Origin: an uncultured Litorivicinus sp.
Lineage (GTDB): Bacteria > Pseudomonadota > Gammaproteobacteria > Pseudomonadales > Litorivicinaceae
NCBI GenBank assembly: GCA_902594275.1
Contig: CACJLQ010000011.1
Location: 1-51,227 of the forward strand
DNA: 51,227 nt
Reading direction: 5' to 3'
This document shows, piece by piece, positions 25,532 through 33,870 of this stretch (the first letter of the stretch is position 1; each line of letters starts with the position of its first letter). The position numbers and the translations under genes are program-made. The notes under the pieces were generated by a model. It saw nothing but the letters and a program-made list of their open reading frames with translations. It ran no database searches and was not told where the DNA came from.

Positions 25532-27064
25532 CTAGTGTTCTGCATGCTGAGCGGAATCAAATACAAGTGATTTGATAACCAACGGGATAACGCCGGGAGG
25601 ACTAAGCAACTCCCCGACATCAATGAAATCGAGATCAGAAAGAATGGCCCCATCTAACGACAATAGTTGTTCGCCTTTGTTTAACTCTTTACTTAATATC
25701 CGACCAAGAAGCCGGCCGACATCACGGTCAATCACGATCACGAGGGGCGCGACCCTCTCCGGACGACAGAGGGCCTGATCAATCGCGTCCGCCACCGCCC
25801 TCAGACGCTGATAGCTAGGGTCCCCTTTCCACTCAAAAGAGAGTGAGATTGGACTATCTCTCTCAATGTCTCTCATCTGGCAGGCACCAACGATTTCCTC
25901 GGAGACTTTTCCGACGTCAATACTTTCGCGTGACAAATCGATGTTTGGATGGATGACTGGAATATTTCTCAATGGCAAGAAATCGAGGCTATCTGCGAAG
26001 ATTGTCTTACCGGAAACCTGCACAGTGAACTGAGACGCTCCGATGACGGTGGCTCTGATACCGTGTTGCACGTCCGTGATATGCGGAACATCAGATGCTT
26101 TACGCAATTGACGGTTGAGCTCGTTAGCCAGGTCAAACGCTAGATCTCCCATTGGCTGGGTCTCACGGCCGTAAATAAACTCTGAGACCCCACCCGAAAA
26201 GGTCATCTCTTCCGGTACGACAGACCAAGACAAGGGAGCCGTAAGAAGTAAATCGTCCATAAGTCGGTCAGGTCTAGATCTCCTTATAACAGCCAGAAGT
26301 ACTTCGACGAGCCGTGTCACTATTTGCTGTCTCTGCGGTTCAGAGATTCCCGAGACATCGTCAAAGGTTATTCCAAGGTCATCGCTCACCTTATAAATTG
26401 AATCATCGCACCGGGACCACGCTCCATCGTCATCGGTAGCCATCAAGCGTCCGCCGATAGCATAGGCCGCTATTGAGACGATGTTACCTCGATCGATGAG
26501 AGCAAACTTTGTGGTACCCCCACCAACATCGACATGTAATATCCGTTTTCTCGACCGCCTTGAGCGCTCAACTGCGCCGGAACCGTGAGCGGCTAGCACG
26601 CACTCGAGCCGATGGCCGGCGGTCGCGCAAACAAATTTACCGGCTTGCTCAGCAAACAATTCATCGATCGCTCTGGCGTTGGATCGCTTGATCGCTTCAC
26701 CTGTCAGAATCACCGCGCCGGAGTCCACATCATATTTGTGGAGCCCAGCATCGAAATAGGCATGCTCGATGAAACCACCCAATGCATTAGCGTCTATGAG
26801 ACCACTGTTCAAGAATGGTGTGAACCTAATCGGGGACTGCCAGAGTATTTCTCGCCTGATCACCTCGTAACGGCTCGATAATTCCTGGGTCCGTCGCTGC
26901 AGATGAATCTTGGCGAATATCAGGTGAGACGTCGACGAGCCAATATCGATACCAACAGTAACAAGCTCAATATGTTCCTGCTCCCAGATCGAGTCGGCCA
27001 CAGCCTTCCTGCCCTGAATGGACGGATGATGCTCGTGGCCCTCATGTGCGATCAATGGATTCAT
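25532..27064 (-). CDS. EutA-like ASKHA-fold ATPase, orphan of EutBC
   Basis: This 510-residue protein resembles EutA, the ATPase that swaps damaged B12 out of ethanolamine ammonia-lyase. ASKHA nucleotide motifs are complete: GIDIGSSTSHLIF near residue 37, HVDVGGGTTKFALID near residue 175 and FSGGVSEFIYGRE near residue 286. A His-rich HEGHEHH stretch lies near the N-terminus. I chose the ATG at 27064 over a TTG one codon earlier. No eutB, eutC or microcompartment gene is present, so its target here is unlikely to be ethanolamine ammonia-lyase. It heads an operon with the bicupin, TauD and OCD genes, and the TTAGGTATCTAA site at 27071-27082 sits right before its start. Confidence 0.8.
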   Translation of the reverse strand: MNPLIAHEGHEHHPSIQGRKAVADSIWEQEHIELVTVGIDIGSSTSHLIFAKIHLQRRTQELSSRYEVIRREILWQSPIRFTPFLNSGLIDANALGGFIEHAYFDAGLHKYDVDSGAVILTGEAIKRSNARAIDELFAEQAGKFVCATAGHRLECVLAAHGSGAVERSRRSRKRILHVDVGGGTTKFALIDRGNIVSIAAYAIGGRLMATDDDGAWSRCDDSIYKVSDDLGITFDDVSGISEPQRQQIVTRLVEVLLAVIRRSRPDRLMDDLLLTAPLSWSVVPEEMTFSGGVSEFIYGRETQPMGDLAFDLANELNRQLRKASDVPHITDVQHGIRATVIGASQFTVQVSGKTIFADSLDFLPLRNIPVIHPNIDLSRESIDVGKVSEEIVGACQMRDIERDSPISLSFEWKGDPSYQRLRAVADAIDQALCRPERVAPLVIVIDRDVGRLLGRILSKELNKGEQLLSLDGAILSDLDFIDVGELLSPPGVIPLVIKSLVFDSAQHAEH

Positions 27065-27070
27065 CAAAGC

Positions 27071-27082
27071 TTAGGTATCTAA
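27071..27082. promoter_or_regulatory. TTAG-N4-CTAA operator-like palindrome (site 1)
   Basis: TTAGGTATCTAA lies 7 bases ahead of the EutA-like start, where a bound dimer would block transcription or ribosome access. It is identical to the site at 42235-42246 and shares both half-sites with 36872 and 50540. TTAG-N4-CTAA is the known SlyA/MarR operator form. Confidence 0.6.
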
Positions 27083-27090
27083 TTGTTTAA

Positions 27091-27118
27091 GAAAAAAAAC
27101 GCCGGCATTACCGGCGTC
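27091..27118 (-). terminator. Intrinsic terminator of the tctC operon
   Basis: On the minus strand a perfect 7-bp stem (27111-27117 with 27099-27105, sequence ACGCCGG/CCGGCGT), a 5-base loop and a run of eight T (27092-27099) follow the tctC stop by about 8 bases. It cleanly separates the transporter operon from the EutA-like operon. Confidence 0.9.
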
Positions 27119-27125
27119 TCTTTAT

Positions 27126-28154
27126 TTAGCGAATTGCAGAGATAACTTCCTGAATCACGGAGTCGGGAGTACCGTAAGCGGTATTCACGAGACCCGCGAC
27201 TTGATCACCAGAAATGGGGGACAAATCAAATCCACCCTTCTTGGCGTCGGCCAGGAATTCTGGGTCGCTCATCGTGGCAGTGAAGGCTGCCTTAAGAGCT
27301 GCTGCTCGATCTGCCGGAACACCCGGGGGAGCAACGTATGGTCGCCCAAGCCCTTGCCTAGCAAACATCAGATTCAACATCTGGGTCTGCTTCTTTGAGT
27401 TGTAGCTTCTGACAAGATCCATCACCAGTGGTACGTCCGGTAGCTCTGGGTGCTTGACCGTTGACATCTGCATCAAAAGGACGAGATCACCGCTTTCTAG
27501 CAGGTCCTTACTTTTCGACTTTATTGAGGACCATGACCAGCCACAGCGAGCGTCGAGCTCTCCAGCTATCATGGCTTTTACAACATCTGAACCTCCGCCA
27601 TATGGGCCTACTACCTTGAACTTAGTATCAAGAACATAGTTCAGTAATTTTGGAAATTGATCAGTGTCAGATCCACTGCCGTTACCGCCGGCCAGGACCT
27701 CGCGTGACCTGAGATCCTTCCAAGACGTGATACCAGTTTTCTTGGTCGTGGCGCAGATAGATACCTCGTTATTTGCTGAGCCTATCCAGTGGAACTCATC
27801 GGCTGAAAATTTTGCCTTCTTGTTACCGAGTAGTGGCTCAAACGGCACCCCCCTTGAAACAGCACCAATCGCTGTTCCGTCCTGTGGAGCACCTTCCCAC
27901 AACCAATTAGTCAGCTTGACACTGCCGGCACCGGGCATATTCTTGGGAACGATGTTCGGGTTACCTGGGATGTGCTTACCCATGTGACGAGCAATCAATC
28001 GTGCGTAACCATCATATCCACCGCCTGGCTTATAACCAATGTAGAGCTCGACGTCTTTTCCTTTATAGAAGTCTGCTACGGCGTCTGCAAGTACACCCGC
28101 TGAGGCGGTAACACAAGCCAGACCGATCACTGCAGATTGAAGAAGTTTTTTCAT
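27126..28154 (-). CDS. tctC: Tripartite tricarboxylate transporter receptor, TctC/Bug family
   Basis: The 342-residue periplasmic protein starts MKKLLQSAVIGLACVTASAG, a Sec signal peptide with probable cleavage near residue 23. The mature protein has the TctC loop VELYIGYKPGGGYDGYAR, which embraces the carboxylate ligand, and NIVPKNMPGAGSVKLTNWL. TctC/Bug proteins bind citrate, terephthalate, aromatic acids, amino acids or nicotinate and hand them to TctAB. A GAGGAAAA ribosome site precedes the ATG. It is the last gene of a minus-strand unit after the TctA-TctB fusion (124-base gap), ended by the terminator at 27091. The ligand is unknown, though a terephthalate- or phthalate-like acid would suit the setting. 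Confidence 0.92.
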   Translation of the reverse strand: MKKLLQSAVIGLACVTASAGVLADAVADFYKGKDVELYIGYKPGGGYDGYARLIARHMGKHIPGNPNIVPKNMPGAGSVKLTNWLWEGAPQDGTAIGAVSRGVPFEPLLGNKKAKFSADEFHWIGSANNEVSICATTKKTGITSWKDLRSREVLAGGNGSGSDTDQFPKLLNYVLDTKFKVVGPYGGGSDVVKAMIAGELDARCGWSWSSIKSKSKDLLESGDLVLLMQMSTVKHPELPDVPLVMDLVRSYNSKKQTQMLNLMFARQGLGRPYVAPPGVPADRAAALKAAFTATMSDPEFLADAKKGGFDLSPISGDQVAGLVNTAYGTPDSVIQEVISAIR

Positions 28155-28278
28155 TATTTTTCCTCGTTTTTACCAGTGCATTAAATGCCAATACCAGCCT
28201 AGATAATTCATTCAAAAATGTAAGCCTTAGCTCATACCGTTTTAATATAGGTCAACAAAAAACCGAGTCTGACTCCCA

Positions 28279-30306
28279 TCAAATGGTTGGAATAATTCCT
28301 CGAAGTTCGGGGAACAAGGTTCTCACCAGGGATTCTGGCCACGCGATATGGAAACCCTGATCGAAAACGAAATAGATAAGACATCCAATCACGAGGACGT
28401 AGGCAGTCGTCATGACCACTGACTCGCTGCCCCGAATCCGCATGTAACCGATCACGAACAATGTCGACGCGAGGAGAATGCCACCGACCCACCACGCGAA
28501 CAAAAAACCACACAGCCAGGCGAAAAACTCCAGAACGCGCAGATTGTAGGATCCCCGGGATAACCCCCCAAGATCTGAGGATAAGTCCAGCGCTGATCCT
28601 TCTGAATATCCGGCCAGCCCTCTCCTGAAAATAGCATTGGTTAGCGTGATGGCCGTTATGGCTAGCGTGATTAAGACTATCACCTGCGGCGCACCCTGGG
28701 AGTCTTCGTCCCATCCAAAAGAGCTGACCAGCGCCCACCCCAATAACGCCGCCAAACCGATAGGGAACAAGTCGATCAATCGAATTTGTGGCCCAGAGAA
28801 AGCAAAAAACTCTACTTTTTCTTTTTTGATGAAGATCCTGGTGAATAACGGCTGCAGTAGGCTTAACGCCGCAAGTGTCAACACCACTGCGCATACCGGC
28901 TTAAGAATCCAAGCCCACTCGTAGATCTGGTAGGAGATTCGCATGTAGTCCTCGACGATCCCTCCTAATACAAACCCTAGAATTAACGGTGGGCGAGGCC
29001 ACTTGAGGTGCTTCATAGTCCACCCAACCACGCCGAAGATAAGTAACGTGAACAAATCGCCCCAATCTGCGGAGGCCTGGTATGCCCCCACCATCATGAT
29101 CGAGATAATGGCGGGTATAACGAGCGTATATCGCAACGTAGCTATCTTCGCGAACTGGCCACTAAAAGCAAAACACAACCCAGCACCTAGGATATTAGCC
29201 AATGCGATCGACCAGACCATGGTGTAAGTCACATCCAAATTATCAGTAACCATAGACTTTCCTGGAACAAGACCGTGAATCATGAACCCGCCCAACAAAA
29301 GCGCCATGGATGCTGATCCTGGGACCCCGAACGCTATGGTTGGCACCAGTGATCCGCCTTCCTTCGCATTGTTTGCACTCTCCGGTGCTATGACCCCCCT
29401 TACGTCGCCTTTTCCGAACGTCTTATCCGCATCCTTCACCGTCTTTGCCGCATAACCATACGCGAACCAATCGACTACCGCCGAACCAAGTCCGGGGATG
29501 GCCCCAATCATGGCACCCAGTGATCCGCACTTCGCGACGAGCCACCAGTTTCTGAAGGCATCCCTGAGCCCTACCAACATACCTTCTTTGAGTTCGTATT
29601 TACTCGAATCAGAAATTGCTGTCCGACGGGCCGCCACATCACAAATCTCTGGCAAAGCAAAAAGTCCTAAAGCCACAGGCAAAAGCGGTAAATCATCGAC
29701 TAGATACAACGTGTCAAATGTCCAACGCTCTTGCCCTGTCTGCGGATCTCCCCCCACCATCGACAAAAGGATTCCGAACCCCGCCATGGACAGCCCACGC
29801 AAGGGCATCGACCCAGAAAGCGCGGACACCATCGAAAGACCAAAGATTGAGAAGGCAAGCAACTCAGGGGAATTGATATTCATCAGAATCGGACGAAGTA
29901 CCGGGATCGTCAAACCAAGCAGGAAGGCCCCCCACAGCCCGCCAATTAATGATGCGGCATAGGCAGCGCTGAGCGCTCTGCCTGCCTCCCCATTCTTCGC
30001 CATACTGTGACCATCGAGGACGGTTGCTTGCGACGCCGATGTCCCGGGCACACCAAACAAAACGGCCGGGATGGTGTCGCTGGTCGATGTAACCGCGCCC
30101 AGCCCCAGCATGAAGGCGAAAGCAGAATACGCGTCTAGATTGAAAGTAAATGGTAAGAGTAATGCGAGACCGGCCACGCCGCCCACACCCGGCATAATGC
30201 CCAATGCAAGGCCTATTACCGTGCCCATTCCCAGGTAAAAGAGTCGCTCTGGTTCTAGTAAAACAGAGAGCGCGGCCAACGCGACGTCCAGGAGGGAAGC
30301 ATCCAT
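28279..30306 (-). CDS. TctA-TctB fusion permease of a tripartite carboxylate transporter
   Basis: From the ATG at 30306 (AAGGA upstream) the protein has 675 residues. Residues about 1-500 are TctA: GTVIGLALGIMPGVGGVAGLALLLPFT is split here only for length, and GTSASQATVLDGHSMAKNGE near residue 88 plus FGVPGSASMALLLGG near residue 330 are its transport motifs. The last 150 or so residues, with four helices after a charged break (FIKKEKVEFF), look like the small subunit TctB (DUF1468). So the two membrane subunits are fused, a known but less common arrangement. A longer frame to 30366 adds 20 charged residues without a ribosome site and was not used. It imports a carboxylate using an ion gradient. 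Confidence 0.85.
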   Translation of the reverse strand: MDASLLDVALAALSVLLEPERLFYLGMGTVIGLALGIMPGVGGVAGLALLLPFTFNLDAYSAFAFMLGLGAVTSTSDTIPAVLFGVPGTSASQATVLDGHSMAKNGEAGRALSAAYAASLIGGLWGAFLLGLTIPVLRPILMNINSPELLAFSIFGLSMVSALSGSMPLRGLSMAGFGILLSMVGGDPQTGQERWTFDTLYLVDDLPLLPVALGLFALPEICDVAARRTAISDSSKYELKEGMLVGLRDAFRNWWLVAKCGSLGAMIGAIPGLGSAVVDWFAYGYAAKTVKDADKTFGKGDVRGVIAPESANNAKEGGSLVPTIAFGVPGSASMALLLGGFMIHGLVPGKSMVTDNLDVTYTMVWSIALANILGAGLCFAFSGQFAKIATLRYTLVIPAIISIMMVGAYQASADWGDLFTLLIFGVVGWTMKHLKWPRPPLILGFVLGGIVEDYMRISYQIYEWAWILKPVCAVVLTLAALSLLQPLFTRIFIKKEKVEFFAFSGPQIRLIDLFPIGLAALLGWALVSSFGWDEDSQGAPQVIVLITLAITAITLTNAIFRRGLAGYSEGSALDLSSDLGGLSRGSYNLRVLEFFAWLCGFLFAWWVGGILLASTLFVIGYMRIRGSESVVMTTAYVLVIGCLIYFVFDQGFHIAWPESLVRTLFPELRGIIPTI

Positions 30307-30410
30307 CACTCGATCCTTAGGTTTTTTTTGTGTCCACGCTACCACAGGTGGCAGAGCTTCGACCATAACTGAGATACAGTGGAATCATCTACCGTAAATA
30401 AGTAAAGACT

Positions 30411-31253
30411 CTACCCCGGGAATTGGAATTCTTCGAGGTCAGGTGATCTATCAAGGTGTCGGTCGAGCTTGAAGAGTTTTATTGCCTCGCGGACCTGTCC
30501 GGCGATTGGTGTGGAAAATCTTAATCGGTCAGCCTCCGACAAGAATAGCGCCATATCTTTCTCTGCCCACAACGCTGGTCTATCATCGGCGCGAGTAGAC
30601 ATGGCCCAGTTGGCCCCACTGCTTTTTTCGAGGGCGGCACGCATCCGTTCGCGGTCTACACCCAAACGTTCTCCAAAATCTAGACCCTCCATAGAGGCTG
30701 TCAGACAGGCCCAGAGTAGATAATTGTTCACCGCCTTGGCGACCTGTCCTGAGCCGATTGGCCCCAGGAACTCTATATCACTACCGATGTGGTTGAGGAT
30801 GGGAGTCAGGGAGTCAAGCAACTGCCTGTCACCTCCAACGAACAGAAGCAGATCACCTGAGCCCGCGGCCATCTCGCCCCTTGCAATTGGACAATCGAGT
30901 AGCTTGATGTGTTCGCTTTGGGACAGCCGTTCCGCCAATGCACGCATATAACTTGGTCGTACGGTCGCACACACGATGATTGTTGTTTCTGAATCGATCC
31001 CACCGATAAGACCTCGTTCGCCGAATATAATCTCCGTCACGTCACTCTCGGAGCCGGCCACGATAAAAATATGACGACATATAGCTGCCAGCGACAGGGA
31101 ATCCTCAGTCCAAGTGACCTCGCTTGTTCCCGAAGAGTTCTTGAGCGATGGGTCCTTGTCTGTACCGAACACCGAAAATGAGTCAACCAGACGAACCGCC
31201 ATTCGCATACCCATGCGACCTAAACCGACAAACCCGATCTTCTCTTTAGTCAT
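30411..31253 (-). CDS. NAD(P)-dependent beta-hydroxyacid dehydrogenase (3-hydroxyisobutyrate dehydrogenase family)
   Basis: The 280-residue protein shows the family order: Rossmann motif GFVGLGRMGMRMAVRL at residue 7, DCPIARGEMAAGSGDLLLFVGG near residue 118 (substrate loop), and GSGQVAKAVNNYLLW near residue 166 with the catalytic lysine and asparagine. Relatives act on 3-hydroxyisobutyrate, tartronate semialdehyde or glyoxylate. It lies upstream of the TctAB gene (104 bases), on the same strand, and opposite a divergent ALDH gene 80 bases away. Import plus oxidation of a short hydroxyacid is a reasonable reading of this group. The substrate is not determined. Confidence 0.82.
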   Translation of the reverse strand: MTKEKIGFVGLGRMGMRMAVRLVDSFSVFGTDKDPSLKNSSGTSEVTWTEDSLSLAAICRHIFIVAGSESDVTEIIFGERGLIGGIDSETTIIVCATVRPSYMRALAERLSQSEHIKLLDCPIARGEMAAGSGDLLLFVGGDRQLLDSLTPILNHIGSDIEFLGPIGSGQVAKAVNNYLLWACLTASMEGLDFGERLGVDRERMRAALEKSSGANWAMSTRADDRPALWAEKDMALFLSEADRLRFSTPIAGQVREAIKLFKLDRHLDRSPDLEEFQFPG

Positions 31254-31333
31254 TACCCTCTCCCGGTTCCTTGTAAATTGATTTGCTGGCTCCGATATTG
31301 TTTATCACAGTTTTAGCAATAATAGAGAAACCA

Positions 31334-32767
31334 ATGCTCTTACGGTCTTTTGGCACCAACTATTTTCCTAGTCGAGAATCGATCGAGCTCAAGGCTCCTC
31401 ATGACCAGCAACGGGTTATAGGAACGATGCCTGTGTGTTCGACAGATGATCTTGCTGAGGTTATTAAACAGGCCAAGGTCATCCAAAAAGAATGGTCTCA
31501 GCGATCAGTCGAGGAACGAATATCCGCCATCGAACCATTCGGCTCTCTGATCGAAGCTCATCTCGATGAGCTGGTTGAGGTACTGAAGACAGAGCAAGGG
31601 ATGCTGGACTCCGTCGTGAGACGCGAGGTGCAGGAATCGATTGCCCAGATAAAACACACGCTAGATGTGAGTCGTAAGGAGCTGGCATCGATCCATCGAG
31701 CCGATGAGTCATTTGGTGCGGAGATTACGAAGATTCCTTACGGCGTCATAGCCGCGATCGTTCCCTGGAACGCACCGATTTCGCTGGCTACCGCCAAGGT
31801 AATTCCAGCTCTAATGGCAGGTAACGCCGTCATTATCAAGCCCTCACCCCGGGCACCACAGGGAGTAACGAAATTCTTGGACTTGTTGCGCAATTGTCTA
31901 CCCCCGGGTCTCATCAGTGTGCTCCACGGGCTAGATGAGCTTGGTGAGGCGATGATCAAACACAAAGAGATTCGAAAAATTTCATTCACCGGGAGCACCG
32001 CCGTGGGTAAGAGAGTCGCCATGGCGGCTGCGGCTGAATTAAAATCTGTTCACCTCGAATTGGGAGGAAACGACGCAGCGATAATCCTTGCCGACTCTGA
32101 CATTACGGCGACCGCTCCACAACTTGTCGACTCGGCATTCCGACGTTCGGGTCAATTCTGTTACGCAACCAAACGAGTCTACGTCCACGCCTCGATCAAA
32201 AAAAAAATGATCGAAGCGTTGATCGCATACGCAGACAAATTACAAATGGGTTCGCCCTCAGACTCGTTGGCCACACTCGGGCCTGTGATCGATCGAGACG
32301 CTCAGCAACGGCTGACCAAATTGATCGAGACGGTCAAGGCTACGGGAGCAACGATCCGTCCTTGTGGGACCATTCTGGAGTCTGCAGACCTCGCTAATGG
32401 ATGCTACGTGCAACCAACACTTGTGTGGGATATCGATCACACACATATCCTGGTCAAAGAAGAGCAGTTTGGCCCAGTGCTACCGATACTCGAGTATGAG
32501 AGTCTCCCAGAACTTATAGAAGAGCTGAATGATCAAGACTATGGGCTCAGTGGGTCCGTTTGGGGCTCAGATCTAGCCGACCTTAAAGACACCGCGAGCC
32601 AGCTCCAAACCGGACGCGTGTTCATTAACGCCGCCCGAGCAATGGGACAATTTTCTGGGGAGCTGCCCGCAGGTGGCCACAAGCATAGTGGTCTCGGGTG
32701 GGAAAAATCTGTATTTGGGTTGCGGGAATACTACCAGTACCAGACTATCAACGGACCTATTAGTTAG
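31334..32767 (+). CDS. NAD(P)-dependent aldehyde dehydrogenase
   Basis: With the ATG at 31334 the protein has 477 residues; a longer frame from 31283 adds a hydrophobic leader unlikely in a cytosolic enzyme. ALDH motifs are clear: AAIVPWNAPISLATAKVIP near residue 137, SFTGSTAVGKRVA near residue 217, HLELGGNDAAII near residue 239 with the glutamate base and SGQFCYATKRVYV near residue 271 with the catalytic cysteine. It diverges from the beta-hydroxyacid dehydrogenase gene and its stop overlaps the stop of the convergent OCD copy 2. It may share the dehydrogenase's promoter region and pathway, for example oxidising a semialdehyde product. Confidence 0.85.
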   Translation: MLLRSFGTNYFPSRESIELKAPHDQQRVIGTMPVCSTDDLAEVIKQAKVIQKEWSQRSVEERISAIEPFGSLIEAHLDELVEVLKTEQGMLDSVVRREVQESIAQIKHTLDVSRKELASIHRADESFGAEITKIPYGVIAAIVPWNAPISLATAKVIPALMAGNAVIIKPSPRAPQGVTKFLDLLRNCLPPGLISVLHGLDELGEAMIKHKEIRKISFTGSTAVGKRVAMAAAAELKSVHLELGGNDAAIILADSDITATAPQLVDSAFRRSGQFCYATKRVYVHASIKKKMIEALIAYADKLQMGSPSDSLATLGPVIDRDAQQRLTKLIETVKATGATIRPCGTILESADLANGCYVQPTLVWDIDHTHILVKEEQFGPVLPILEYESLPELIEELNDQDYGLSGSVWGSDLADLKDTASQLQTGRVFINAARAMGQFSGELPAGGHKHSGLGWEKSVFGLREYYQYQTINGPIS

Positions 32768-33861
32768 TTACGAATATCCTGTAGGAACAACTCCGTCGGA
32801 ATCTCAGTACCAAACCCGGCATCGATCGCTTTCTCATAGAGCAGGCCAGCGACAGCATGAAACTGATTACCCTGAAGATTGCCTCTCTCAGAGTAGGTCA
32901 CGTCAGCAGGATGTCGCGGGAACTGACCTTCATCAAGTACTTGGGACAAGTAAATGAGCCTGTCGTCCCCAAACACACCATGAGCCCGCCCCTTGGACGC
33001 CATCGCTCTTTCCGTGAAACCTGACCTCGCTTGCCAGGTCAGGTGCTCGTCATCGAACGAGGTGTCCGACCAACCGACTGGGGAGTCAGTGTTACCGAAC
33101 CGCAAGAATTTGGACACCAGCGCCTGGACCTCCGGAGGGATACCGCCACCGCCACCAACATTTAGTAGATGATGACCCGGCTCGACATACTCCGGCTTAA
33201 TCACCGGGATGGCAGAGTCAGTCAGGCCCATGATGATGTCCACGTTTCGAACCGCATCTGCTGGTGCATCGACAGGAACAACATCGATGCCCAGCTCCAT
33301 CGACATTTTCTCAGCAAACACTTCTCGATTCTCTTTCGTCGGACTGAAGACCTGGACGCGCTGGATATCGCGGACCTGAACAACCGATCGCAGGTGGTCT
33401 TTAGCCATTCCTCCGGAGCCAAGCAAACCAATGACTGAAGAGTCTTCACGACTCGCGTGCTTGACCCCAATCGCACCATCGGCCGCAACACGCATGTGCT
33501 GAATAACACCGTCGTTGATCAAAGCCAACGGCTCACCGTTCTCTACCGAGAACAGCAAGATGAACCCGCAAAACGTACCGGGTTCGACGCAGTACTTCTC
33601 TTGAGTCACAGAGGATCCTTGGGTCTTGTGATAGATCATGTCCGACTTACAGCGGATCGCGAAGTATTTGCCAGCGCTCCCGCCTTCCATCGTACCCCAA
33701 CGGTAAAATCGATCCGGTGACGAAGACGGAATTTCCACGTCCACCCTCGGACGACACACGGCGGTTCCGTTAAAAAAATCCTGGTAGGCACTTTCAAGAG
33801 CTCTCGTTACTTCTTCTTGGGTGACCAACCGTGAAACATCTGCGTTGTTAATAACCTTCAT
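32764..33861 (-). CDS. Ornithine cyclodeaminase/mu-crystallin family protein (copy 2)
   Basis: The 365-residue protein is a paralogue of the OCD-like protein at 22503, sharing FSVENGEPLALINDGVIQHMRV near residue 120, a Rossmann start IGLLGSGGMAKDH near residue 152 and the C-terminal PTELFLQDIRN. It is NAD(P)-binding by family. As in copy 1 the usual OCD lysine seems replaced by Arg (FAIRCKSD near residue 72), so its reaction need not be ornithine cyclodeamination; imine or ketimine reduction is an alternative. It follows nadC by 9 bases and is the last gene of the pht2-pht4-nadC-OCD unit, which ties it to phthalate-type catabolism for reasons not apparent from chemistry. Confidence 0.78.
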   Translation of the reverse strand: MKVINNADVSRLVTQEEVTRALESAYQDFFNGTAVCRPRVDVEIPSSSPDRFYRWGTMEGGSAGKYFAIRCKSDMIYHKTQGSSVTQEKYCVEPGTFCGFILLFSVENGEPLALINDGVIQHMRVAADGAIGVKHASREDSSVIGLLGSGGMAKDHLRSVVQVRDIQRVQVFSPTKENREVFAEKMSMELGIDVVPVDAPADAVRNVDIIMGLTDSAIPVIKPEYVEPGHHLLNVGGGGGIPPEVQALVSKFLRFGNTDSPVGWSDTSFDDEHLTWQARSGFTERAMASKGRAHGVFGDDRLIYLSQVLDEGQFPRHPADVTYSERGNLQGNQFHAVAGLLYEKAIDAGFGTEIPTELFLQDIRN

Positions 33862-33870
33862 CGATTATCC

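Noticed and set aside
25532..27064. Ethanolamine utilisation locus
   Set aside because: Only a EutA-like protein is present; no eutB, eutC, transporter or microcompartment genes are in the window.
30307..30366. N-terminal extension of the TctA-TctB fusion
   Set aside because: It is charged, lacks family resemblance, and the ATG at 30306 has a good AAGGA ribosome site.
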